Source of the DNA: an uncultured Clostridia bacterium
GTDB taxonomy: Bacteria > Bacillota > Clostridia > UMGS1883
Direction: 5' to 3'
Length of the DNA stretch: 13,679 nt
NCBI GenBank assembly: GCA_947624455.1
Contig: CANQKL010000029.1
Coordinates: 1-13,679, forward strand
Numbering within the stretch: the stretch's first letter is position 1; every line of letters begins with the position of its first letter. The translations under genes were made by a program, and so were the position numbers. Shown one piece after another: positions 1 to 6,419 of this stretch. The notes under the pieces are model-generated. The model made no database searches. It was not told the DNA's origin and saw only the letters and a program-made list of their open reading frames with translations.

Positions 1-275
1 ACCGAAACGATATTTTCGATGCGCATATCCTGATAACGGCGGCTGAAAGCCGCCTCAAAGTAAACGTTCCGTTGGGCATGGCCGAAGCGGTCATCATGAA
101 ACAGCCGCTCCCGCCCTGGGGCGGACATGGTATCAAGGAGGGTTCCCGCCTGCGCCGTAGCCTCGAACTTCAAATAGCTCAGTTGGCAGAGTACCGCCGC
201 GTCCATGGGCGTAAATGGCAGCTCCTCCATGGTCTTGCAGCCCTGATTTTTTATAAAATCAACTATGGTTCCCAT
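1..275 (-). CDS. DUF2974 / Mbeg1-like protein, N-terminal part (cut by window edge)
   Basis: The first 91 residues are visible, beginning MGTIVDFIKNQGCKTMEELP; the rest lies beyond position 1. The ATG at 273-275 has a Shine-Dalgarno AGGAG at 284-288, 8 nt upstream. The pattern of a short 'xxDFIKxxG' start, then 'LPFTPMDAAVLCQLSYLKFE' (about residues 19-38), and later 'DRFG' resembles the N-terminus of DUF2974 (Mbeg1-like) proteins, a Firmicutes family with a predicted alpha/beta-hydrolase (lipase class 3-like) fold. The catalytic part would be in the missing portion, so activity cannot be judged. It follows the lipoprotein gene on the same strand with about 70 nt between them and no promoter that I could recognise, so it is probably co-transcribed. 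The family call rests on recall of the family pattern, not on a search. Confidence 0.6.
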   Translation of the reverse strand, partial: MGTIVDFIKNQGCKTMEELPFTPMDAAVLCQLSYLKFEATAQAGTLLDTMSAPGRERLFHDDRFGHAQRNVYFEAAFSRRYQDMRIENIVS

Positions 276-301
276 TGTTTAGTCTCCTGACTCTCATATT
301 T

Positions 302-333
302 CAGAATCAGGAACCTTTCGGTTCCTGATTCTG
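302..333 (-). other. Strong intergenic hairpin with GAAA tetraloop
   Basis: A perfect 14-bp inverted repeat with a 4-nt loop sits between the lipoprotein stop codon and the DUF2974-like gene. Read on the minus strand the loop is C-GAAA-G, a GNRA tetraloop, so the RNA hairpin would be very stable. No T-tract follows on the minus strand (AAATATGAG comes next), so it is a poor intrinsic terminator. An mRNA-stabilising or processing hairpin that sets the ratio of the two products is more likely; this role is inference. Confidence 0.6.
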
Positions 334-346
334 CGTCAATTTTCTA

Positions 347-2212
347 TTACTGAAACATCTTCGCGAGCTCGTAAAAGAGGTTGCCGTTAGGCTCCTCGCC
401 TTGAAATTTCGCGTTGGCGGCAGCGGTGTAGCAATACTTGCCGTCCTCAAACCGACTGCTGTAGCCAAGTCCGTGATTGAAGAAGTCATATTCCACATAG
501 AAAACACCGTTGTAGAACAGGCCATAGGTGTCAACAAAGTCATAATTAGAATATACGGTGTCCTCGTTATAGTCGTTGCCGTCCTCGCCATAAACGGCGT
601 TCAGGTAAACTTCCGCTCCGGCCTCGGTGGGATAGAGTACATAATCCCTGTTGCCAAACGTATTGTAATACATAACCTCTACGCCCATCAAATCGCCGTT
701 CCAGCTGTAATTTATGCCGGGGATGACAGCGGCTATATCGGTCAGGGGTACATAAACCGACATGAAGTCATCGTCAGGATAGATGTCGGCAGTGGTAATG
801 GGCATCGTGGTGACCTCAACGCCAGTGTCATTGTTGCGAAGCACAAGAGGCTCCCCAGGCTCGTGAGCGCGGGCATAGTCCGCTATCTCGCTGTAACTGT
901 TCCAGCCGTTCTCAAATTTGGACTTTTCAGCGTAATATTGAGTGATCTCATTAAAATCGTTGATATAATCAATGCTGTTTTCCTCAGTGAGCTGCGGGAA
1001 GTTCACGGTCACGGGGCGGTTGATGTCGGCTACCTGGCTAACGGCTTTGACTGCCAGCTTAAACTTACCACTAACGGTCATAGCGGCCTTAGCCGCGGCG
1101 ATATCCTCGGCGTTTGCGGCGTCATTAGCCATAAGATTAATTAAAGCGTCCCATATCTTAGCGGCGTCAAAGTACAGCTCAAAGCTTTCGTCAACATTGG
1201 TCACATAACCCTGAGAATTGACGGTAATAGCCATCTCAAGGCCATTGTCCAGCAAGCCGGAATCTGCGATATAGCCGCAGATCATATCCACGAATTCCTC
1301 AGTTTCGTCAGGAAGCTCAATAGCCCCGTCAAAATCCACAGGTCCCACAGGCATACCGGTGAGCAGACCCATAACTGAGGCCAGCTCGGGCTTTTGAAGG
1401 GTACTTATCACGTCGTGGGCGAGCTTTCGCAGACTGGCGGCGTCAAACTTTACGGTGTAAACCGTGCCGCCGCCGCTATGGCGGGCCTCGGTGACAAGGC
1501 TTACGTCGATGACAGAGGCAAGCTGGTTGATCACTTTCTCATCCTCCAGCGCCGCGGTGATCAGAGCCATGGGCAGCTGAGTCTTAGAGGGAGAGGCTAT
1601 TGCCGTATAAGCGAAATCGTTCTGTGTCTCGGGCATAAATATGGCCGTGGGGCCGTCGGCTCCGCCAATGACGCCGAGGTCAGGCTCGTGGACAGGAGCC
1701 GCCATAGACTGGGCGGAGTAAAGACCTAAAAGCATGGACAAAACGTCATTGGAATTTACGCTTAAATACTGCTTTCCGGACAAACTTCTGGGCAGGAAGG
1801 GCTTCAAGTAAGAGGGCAGGGCGTAAGCAACCTGAGCGGAGCCGTCCTCGTTCGTCTTTACCCAGCTGTTGAAGTTTGCGCTGGCGTCGGGCAGTTTATA
1901 GGCCAGCTTTACCTCCTGGACGTCCCCGGACTTGGTGACGGTAGCGTCCACATTCACAAGAGAAAGCAGGCCGCCGCAAAGGCCAAGAAGGTAGTTCCCA
2001 AAGTCGGGCGCATCGTCGGCGCCCACATAGTTATTAACCACCTTAAAGGGTTCCTCAAGAGTCACGTCATAGGTAATGTTCATCGTGGTGACGCTGGTTT
2101 CAGGCTCATTCTGGAGAGCCTTATACAGGGCCACGTCGTCCGCGGTGCAGCCGGAAAGAACCGCCGCCAGCATCGCGGCAATGACCGCAAGGGAGAGAAT
2201 TTTTTTCTTCAT
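347..2212 (-). CDS. Predicted lipoprotein, unknown function (copper-amine-oxidase-N-like C-terminal region)
   Basis: A 621-residue protein with a lipoprotein signal: positively charged MKKK, a hydrophobic stretch, and lipobox L-S-G-C with Cys at residue 22, so it should be lipid-anchored on the outer face of the membrane. Residues about 23-430 have no domain I can name; they contain several beta-like stretches with DGAIELPDE-type acidic loops. Residues 179-193 read LGVIGGADGPTAIFM, a motif known from sodium-translocating decarboxylase beta subunits (see findings). Around residues 470-560, 'VYVPLTDIAAVIPGINYSW' and what follows resembles the copper-amine-oxidase N-terminal-like domain common in Firmicutes surface proteins (the 'VPLRxxxEALGxxVxW' pattern); no copper role follows from this. 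The ATG at 2210-2212 has AAAGGAG at 2222-2228 (9-nt spacing). It is the first gene of a probable two-gene unit with the DUF2974-like gene. Confidence 0.75.
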   Translation of the reverse strand: MKKKILSLAVIAAMLAAVLSGCTADDVALYKALQNEPETSVTTMNITYDVTLEEPFKVVNNYVGADDAPDFGNYLLGLCGGLLSLVNVDATVTKSGDVQEVKLAYKLPDASANFNSWVKTNEDGSAQVAYALPSYLKPFLPRSLSGKQYLSVNSNDVLSMLLGLYSAQSMAAPVHEPDLGVIGGADGPTAIFMPETQNDFAYTAIASPSKTQLPMALITAALEDEKVINQLASVIDVSLVTEARHSGGGTVYTVKFDAASLRKLAHDVISTLQKPELASVMGLLTGMPVGPVDFDGAIELPDETEEFVDMICGYIADSGLLDNGLEMAITVNSQGYVTNVDESFELYFDAAKIWDALINLMANDAANAEDIAAAKAAMTVSGKFKLAVKAVSQVADINRPVTVNFPQLTEENSIDYINDFNEITQYYAEKSKFENGWNSYSEIADYARAHEPGEPLVLRNNDTGVEVTTMPITTADIYPDDDFMSVYVPLTDIAAVIPGINYSWNGDLMGVEVMYYNTFGNRDYVLYPTEAGAEVYLNAVYGEDGNDYNEDTVYSNYDFVDTYGLFYNGVFYVEYDFFNHGLGYSSRFEDGKYCYTAAANAKFQGEEPNGNLFYELAKMFQ

Positions 2213-2255
2213 CGTATGTCGCTCCTTTTATAATAATAAAATTATAAAAATATTA

Positions 2256-2291
2256 CAATATAATTTTATCACACAATGGATTTTTTGTCAA
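2256..2291 (-). promoter_or_regulatory. Sigma-A-type promoter of the lipoprotein gene
   Basis: On the minus strand a perfect -35 TTGACA (2286-2291) is separated by 17 nt from a -10 TAAAAT (2263-2268), in an AT-rich spacer. Transcription should start near 2256, giving a leader of about 44 nt before the ATG at 2212. No operator or riboswitch was recognised in this leader. Confidence 0.8.
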
Positions 2292-2406
2292 TAAAATTAT
2301 TTATTAATATACAACCTCTAACAATGATATTTCATTTACAGGCCAAGTTTCAAAGGTCGCTCAAAAATAGGGTCTGTAAAAAACTCACTATGTAATCTGG
2401 AGGCAC

Positions 2407-2530
2407 GGGGGCTGTTCAAAAAAATCGTGCAGAACAAACGAAAATCAGCTCGCGCAGGCGAAGCCGAGCAAGCCCTCCCGACGGCGTACACAGGTACGCC
2501 GAGCGGTGATTTTCGTTCGTAGTTCAAGGG
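2407..2530 (+). repeat. Structured intergenic element with nested inverted repeats
   Basis: The element runs from GGGGGCTGTTCAAAAAAA to GTTCAAGGG. An 11-bp stem (2437-2447 with 2507-2517, core ACGAAAATCA / TGATTTTCGT) encloses two smaller hairpins: GCTCG...CGAGC (about 2448-2469, with inner GGC-GAA-GCC) and a 7-bp GGCGTAC/GTACGCC hairpin with loop ACAG (2483-2500). Its head resembles the heads of the elements at 2619-2688 and 7701-7882 (GGGGCTGT, an A-run, then a GTGCAGA or GCGCAGA segment), so it is probably a member or relative of the same family. The 115 bases before it (2292-2406) hold nothing I recognise. Orientation is set by matching the head; strand of any transcript is unknown. Confidence 0.55.
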
Positions 2531-2543
2531 CATAAAATGAAAA

Positions 2544-2580
2544 GAAAAACCGTCTTTTTCTTGTAAAAAGGCGGTTTTTC
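2544..2580 (-). terminator. Intrinsic terminator, possibly bidirectional, after dnaJ
   Basis: A 16-bp stem with one G-T pair (2544-2559 with 2565-2580) has a 5-nt loop. The core is ACCG-CC / GG-CGGT flanked by A/T runs, and on the minus strand a T-rich stretch (TTTTCATTTTA) follows. It lies about 110 nt after the dnaJ stop and is the best candidate for ending the heat-shock transcript. The symmetric A/T flanks mean it may also work on the plus strand. Confidence 0.7.
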
Positions 2581-2618
2581 CACATCAATTCACTTTCTAA
2601 TTTTATTGCCGTATTTAT

Positions 2619-2688
2619 CAGTACATAAATTTGCCTTAATTAATGACTTCCAGCCCTTGAACGGTCTGCGCCATTTTTTTACGGCCCC
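2619..2688 (-). repeat. Short copy of a dispersed repeat, 4 bp after the dnaJ stop codon
   Basis: Two blocks match the longer copy at 7701-7882. One block is CAGTACATAAATTTGCCTTA and the adjoining ATTAATGACTT (2619-2649), which matches 7701-7731 with only a few changes. The other is GGTCTGCGCCATTTTTTTAC followed by GGCCCC (2663-2688), which matches 7857-7882 with one change. Between the blocks this copy has only a short CCAGCCCTTGAAC segment, where the other copy has about 125 bases. The orientation relative to the upstream gene is the same in both copies. Confidence 0.75.
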
Positions 2689-2692
2689 CTCG

Positions 2693-3715
2693 TTATTTGT
2701 TGAAATAGTCCTTCAGAACATCCTTAAACTTCCGGCCCTTGTTGTAATTTTTCTCGTTGCTCTCCTCCGCGAACTGAGTCAATATCTCGCGTTGGCGGGA
2801 GGTCAGGTTCTTAGGCACCTCCACGTTTACCTTCACATACTGATCGCCCCGAACGCCGCTGCGAACCGAAGCTATGCCCTTGCCCCGGAATCGGAATTGG
2901 TCGCCGTTTTGAGTGCCTTCCGGTATCTTATATTTCACCGGGCCGTCAAGGGTGGGTATTTCCAATTCACAGCCCAGCGCCGCCTGAACAAAGGTTATAG
3001 GTATCTCCAAATAGACGTTGGCGCCGTCCCGGCGGAACAGCTTGTGAGGACGGATATTAACGGTAACAAACAAATCGCCGTTGGGGCCGCCCCGGCTGCC
3101 AGCCTCGCCCTGACCCCGGGCTGAAATAGTCTGGCCGTCGTCAATGCCGGCGGGTATCTTAATATCTATATTCTTCTGTACCCGTACCCGGCTGCCGTGG
3201 CAGGTTGGACAGGTTTCGGGACTGGTGCCGGACTTTGCCCCGGTTCCGCCGCAGGCGTCGCAGTTTTCGGACTTATTTACGCTTATCTTTTTAGTGCAGC
3301 CAAAAGCCGCCTCCTCGAAATCAAGGGTAATGTACTGCTGTATGTCCTGTCCCTTTCGGGGTCCGCTGCGCCGCTGCCCGCCGCCGAAGCCGCCGCCGAA
3401 AAAGCTGCCGAATATGTCGCCCAAATCTCCCATGTCGAAGTCGCCGAAGCCGCCAAAGCCTCCGCCTCCGCCAGCCCCATAATTGGGATCGACGCCGGCA
3501 TGGCCGAATTGGTCGTAACGAGCCCGCTTTTCACTGTCGCTGAGGACGCTGTAGGCTTCCCCTACCTCCTTGAACTTCTCAGCCGCTTCGGGATTGTCCT
3601 TGTTCAGATCCGGGTGATACTGCTTGGCCAGCTTGCGGTAAGCTTTTTTTATCTCATCGTCAGAAGCGCCCTTCTGCACTCCCAAGACCTCATAGTAATC
3701 TCTTTTTTCTGCCAC
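2693..3715 (-). CDS. dnaJ: Co-chaperone DnaJ (Hsp40) with a shortened zinc-binding region
   Basis: DnaJ stimulates the DnaK ATPase and hands it unfolded clients in the cytoplasm. In order: J-domain (about residues 1-70) with the HPD motif at 34-36; Gly/Phe-rich linker (about 74-113) with a DIF motif; a cysteine region; C-terminal beta-sandwich domains to residue 340. A normal DnaJ has four CxxCxGxG motifs; here only C152-x-x-C155-GGTG and C169-x-x-C172-HGSR remain, then the chain runs straight into 'KIPAGIDDGQ'. That explains 340 residues against roughly 375-385 in the family. The frame is open throughout. The start is taken as GTG at 3713-3715, giving VAEKRDYYE, because GGAGAG lies 6 nt upstream (3722-3727); a TTG 30 nt further upstream has no such site. 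Last gene of the heat-shock operon. The family is certain; function of the reduced zinc region is open. Confidence 0.97.
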   Translation of the reverse strand: MAEKRDYYEVLGVQKGASDDEIKKAYRKLAKQYHPDLNKDNPEAAEKFKEVGEAYSVLSDSEKRARYDQFGHAGVDPNYGAGGGGGFGGFGDFDMGDLGDIFGSFFGGGFGGGQRRSGPRKGQDIQQYITLDFEEAAFGCTKKISVNKSENCDACGGTGAKSGTSPETCPTCHGSRVRVQKNIDIKIPAGIDDGQTISARGQGEAGSRGGPNGDLFVTVNIRPHKLFRRDGANVYLEIPITFVQAALGCELEIPTLDGPVKYKIPEGTQNGDQFRFRGKGIASVRSGVRGDQYVKVNVEVPKNLTSRQREILTQFAEESNEKNYNKGRKFKDVLKDYFNK

Positions 3716-3845
3716 TGCTATCTCTCCATATCGGTCTATATCCAATCAATGCCGCCCAGCCGACAAGGCGCGAAACGCCGGTCGTTCGTTATTTTTTGTA
3801 CCAAACGCCGCAGCGCGTCCGCGCCCCATCGGTCGGTTTACCTTG

Positions 3846-3875
3846 ACGGCTCCGTTTTAATTAGGAGCCGTTTTT
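3846..3875 (+). terminator. Terminator-like hairpin in the dnaK-dnaJ spacer (plus-strand orientation)
   Basis: An 8-bp stem ACGGCTCC/GGAGCCGT with a 10-nt loop is followed on the plus strand by TTTTT. On the minus strand, the direction of dnaK-dnaJ transcription, no T-tract follows, so it should not fully stop the operon; it could pause polymerase, protect the dnaK message end, or block antisense transcription. The rest of the 158-nt spacer is rich in GC with small inverted repeats (for example GGCG-CGAAA-CGCC near 3766-3778). No gene is supported there. Confidence 0.4.
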
Positions 3876-3904
3876 GTCAGCCTGATTGGACGAGCCTAAC
3901 TATT

Positions 3905-5743
3905 TTACTGATTATTATTGTCATCGCTCTCGGTAAAGTCGGCGTCATAGACATTGCCGCTGCCGCCCTGAGGCCCGCCCTGATCCGCGCCGGGCTGACC
4001 CTGCTGGGGATTGGCCTGGCTGTATATCTTGGCGCTCAGGTCGTAAAACTTCTTTTGAAGCTCCTCAGAAGCGGCCTTAATAGCGGCGGTATCGCTGCCC
4101 TTGAGAGCCTCCTTAACCTTGCTTATCTCGGCCTCGACGGCGCTCTTATCAGCCGCGTCGAGCTTGTCGCCCAGATCGCTAATTGTTTTTTCGCACTGGT
4201 AAACCATCTGGTCGGCGTTGTTGCGAGTCTCGATATCCTCCTTGCGCTTCTTGTCCTCCTCGGCAAACTTTTCGGCCTCCTTAACGGCCTTATCAATATC
4301 CTCGTCGCTGAGGTTGGTGGAGGAGGTAATGGTTATCTTCTGCTCCTGGCCGGTACCCAGATCCTTGGCGGAAACGTTCACGATACCGTTAGCATCGATA
4401 TCGAAGGTCACCTCTATCTGAGGCACGCCTCTGGGAGCGGGAGCTATGCCCGTGAGCATGAAGTTGCCCAAGGTCTTGTTGTCCTTGGCCATCTGACGCT
4501 CACCCTGAAGCACGTGGATGTCAACGCTGGTCTGACCGTCGGCAGCGGTAGAGAAGATCTGGCTCTTCTTTGTGGGAATGGTGGTGTTGCGCTCGATAAG
4601 ACGGGTGCATACGCCGCCCATAGTCTCGATGCCCAGAGAAAGGGGCGTTACGTCCAAAAGGACGATATCCTTAACGTCACCGGCCAAAACGCCAGCCTGA
4701 ATGGCCGCGCCGATGGCTACGCACTCATCGGGGTTAATGCCCTTGTGAGGCTCCTTGCCGATGAGGGATTTGACGGCGTCGTTGACGGCGGGGATACGGC
4801 TGGAGCCGCCCACCATCAGAACCTTGTCAATGTCGGAGGCGGAAAGGCCCGCGTCCTTGAGGGCGTTGCGAGTGGGACCCATGGTGCGCTCTACCAGATC
4901 GGCCGTAAGCTCGTTGAACTTAGCCCGGGTGAGAGTTATATCCATGTGCTTGGGGCCATCGCTGTCGGCGGTAATGAAGGGCAGGTTTATATTGCTGCTG
5001 GTAACGCCGCTCAGCTCTATCTTGGCCTTTTCAGCGGCCTCCTTGAGACGCTGCATAGCCGTTCTGTCAGTGGAAAGGTCGATTCCGGTCTCCTTTTTGA
5101 ACTCGGAAACGAGGTAGGAGATTATCTTGTTGTCAAAGTCGTCGCCGCCCAGCCGGGTATCGCCGTTGGTGGCAAGAACCTCGAAAACGCCGTCGCCGAT
5201 GTCCAGTATGGACACATCAAAGGTGCCGCCGCCCAGGTCGTAAACCATTACCTTCTGGTCAGACTCCTTATCCATGCCGTAGGCAAAAGCAGCGGCGGTG
5301 GGTTCGTTGATTATGCGCAGAACCTCCAAACCGGCGATCTTACCGGCGTCCTTGGTAGCCTGCCGCTGAGAGTCGTTGAAATAGGCGGGAACGGTAATTA
5401 CAGCCTGAGTCACAGGCTCGCCAAGATAGCTCTCGGCGTCGGCCTTAAGCTTCTGAAGCACCATAGAGCTGATTACCTGAGGAGTATAGCTCTTGCCGTC
5501 GATGGTGACCTTGTAGTTTGTACCCATTTCGCGCTTGATGGAGATGATGGTTCTGTCAGGATTGGTGACGGCCTGACGCTTGGCCACCTGGCCTACAAGG
5601 CGTTCGCCGTCCTTTTTGAAGGCCACGACGGAGGGAGTGGTACGGCTACCCTCACTGTTAGCGATGACAACAGGCTCGCCGCCCTCCATAACAGCCACGC
5701 AGGAGTTTGTTGTTCCAAGATCGATACCGATAATTTTGCTCAT
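3905..5743 (-). CDS. dnaK: Molecular chaperone DnaK (Hsp70)
   Basis: DnaK binds and releases exposed hydrophobic peptides in an ATP cycle, with DnaJ as activator and GrpE as exchange factor. The 612-residue chain shows the Hsp70 signatures IDLGTTNSC (residues 7-15), YDLGGGTFDVSIL (168-180) and VLMVGGSSRIPAV (308-320), then the conserved interdomain linker region VLLDVTPLSLGIE (361-373), the beta substrate domain, an alpha lid, and a Gln/Gly-rich tail ending in an acidic 'DADFTESDD' segment. After 'SIKREMG' (69-74) it lacks the roughly 23-25 residue insert of Gram-negative DnaK, which fits a Firmicutes origin. The ATG at 5741-5743 has GGAAG at 5751-5755. It is preceded by a 97-nt AT-rich spacer after grpE and followed by a 158-nt spacer before dnaJ (measured to the dnaJ ORF's upstream end), so dnaK could have extra internal regulation, though I see no convincing promoter. 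Confidence 0.99.
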   Translation of the reverse strand: MSKIIGIDLGTTNSCVAVMEGGEPVVIANSEGSRTTPSVVAFKKDGERLVGQVAKRQAVTNPDRTIISIKREMGTNYKVTIDGKSYTPQVISSMVLQKLKADAESYLGEPVTQAVITVPAYFNDSQRQATKDAGKIAGLEVLRIINEPTAAAFAYGMDKESDQKVMVYDLGGGTFDVSILDIGDGVFEVLATNGDTRLGGDDFDNKIISYLVSEFKKETGIDLSTDRTAMQRLKEAAEKAKIELSGVTSSNINLPFITADSDGPKHMDITLTRAKFNELTADLVERTMGPTRNALKDAGLSASDIDKVLMVGGSSRIPAVNDAVKSLIGKEPHKGINPDECVAIGAAIQAGVLAGDVKDIVLLDVTPLSLGIETMGGVCTRLIERNTTIPTKKSQIFSTAADGQTSVDIHVLQGERQMAKDNKTLGNFMLTGIAPAPRGVPQIEVTFDIDANGIVNVSAKDLGTGQEQKITITSSTNLSDEDIDKAVKEAEKFAEEDKKRKEDIETRNNADQMVYQCEKTISDLGDKLDAADKSAVEAEISKVKEALKGSDTAAIKAASEELQKKFYDLSAKIYSQANPQQGQPGADQGGPQGGSGNVYDADFTESDDNNNQ

Positions 5744-5840
5744 AGTTTATCTTCCTTTCTCGATTATTTATATTTTATATTTTCTTTATTAACATTATTT
5801 ATATTACATCGCCGCAAAATTTTATGCCTGAACGCGGCCG

Positions 5841-6404
5841 TCAGTTAGCCACCTTGACCATACTGTGACGGATGATGCGTTCGCCCATTTTGTAGCCCTT
5901 TTGCAGCTCCTGAACGATCACGTTTTCGCCCAGCTCCTCATCCTCTACGTGGAGAACGGCATTGTGAAGTTCCGGGTCGAAAGCCGTGCCTTGACCGGCC
6001 TCGATGGCCTCGATGCCCAGTTTTGCAAAGACCTCGTCCATCTGCTTCTTCACCAGAACCACGCCGTCATAAAAGGGCGTCCTCTCCGTCTCTATCCCCA
6101 AAGCTCTTTCCAAATTGTCCATTACCGGCAGGAAAGCCGCCGCGGCGTCGGCTCGGGCCTCGGGATATATGCTTTCCCGCTCCCTTATGCTGCGCTTGCG
6201 GTAATTGTCATACTCCGCCAGAGTGCGCAGGTATTTTTCGTTGAGGCTGTCATATTTCTTTTTCGCCTCGTCCCCCGATTCACCGGCGGACTGTTCAGCT
6301 TGAGGCTGCTCAGTCTGCGGCTGCTCAGTCTGAGACTGCTCGGCTTGAGGCTGCTCGGTTTGAGACTGTTCAACTTCTTCGTTTCTTTCTTTTTTGTCCA
6401 TCAT
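5841..6404 (-). CDS. grpE: Nucleotide exchange factor GrpE
   Basis: GrpE is a homodimer that releases ADP from DnaK. The 187-residue protein has a disordered Gln/Glu-rich head with six imperfect copies of a five-residue unit EQ[SP]Q[TA] (residues 12-41), a long helix starting near 'KYLRTLAEYDNYRKRS' (about 58-73), the 'FLPVMDNLERAL' segment (about 91-102), and the C-terminal beta domain ending 'GERIIRHSMVKVAN'. Two adjacent ATG codons (6404 and 6401) are possible starts; AGAGG at 6411-6415 gives 6-nt spacing to the first, which I prefer. The gene begins 15 nt after the hrcA stop, suggesting translational coupling. The family call is firm; only the exact start is uncertain by one codon. Confidence 0.97.
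   Translation of the reverse strand: MMDKKERNEEVEQSQTEQPQAEQSQTEQPQTEQPQAEQSAGESGDEAKKKYDSLNEKYLRTLAEYDNYRKRSIRERESIYPEARADAAAAFLPVMDNLERALGIETERTPFYDGVVLVKKQMDEVFAKLGIEAIEAGQGTAFDPELHNAVLHVEDEELGENVIVQELQKGYKMGERIIRHSMVKVAN
6288..6371 (-). repeat. 15-bp coding tandem repeat in the grpE head
   Basis: About five and a half copies of a 15-bp unit encode the EQ[SP]Q[TA] pentapeptides of GrpE residues 12-39. Copies differ mainly at the Ser/Pro and Thr/Ala codons (for example GCTCAGTCTGAGACT-like versus GCTCGGCTTGAGGCT-like on the plus strand), which is typical of a slippage-prone minisatellite that keeps frame. Confidence 0.8.
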
Positions 6405-6419
6405 ATCATTCCTCTCAGT

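Noticed and set aside
401..1144. Plus-strand open frames inside the lipoprotein gene (401-1144, 972-1208, 1394-1729)
   Set aside because: All are antisense to a gene with a promoter, Shine-Dalgarno site and lipobox, and none has its own start signals.
2336..2533. 65-codon open frame on the minus strand in the gap after dnaJ
   Set aside because: It lies almost wholly within the structured repeat at 2407-2530, has no ribosome-binding site, and its sequence is explained by the inverted repeats.
3140..3262. Frameshift or pseudogene explanation for the short DnaJ
   Set aside because: The reading frame is open from the GTG to the stop and family residues resume in the same frame after the gap, so an in-frame deletion fits and a frameshift does not.
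3197..5848. Very long open frame (883 codons) on the plus strand across dnaJ and dnaK
   Set aside because: It is antisense to two unmistakable chaperone genes, lacks a Shine-Dalgarno site, and gives a low-complexity Leu/Gly/Val-rich product. Long antisense frames opposite hsp70 genes are a known codon-bias artefact.
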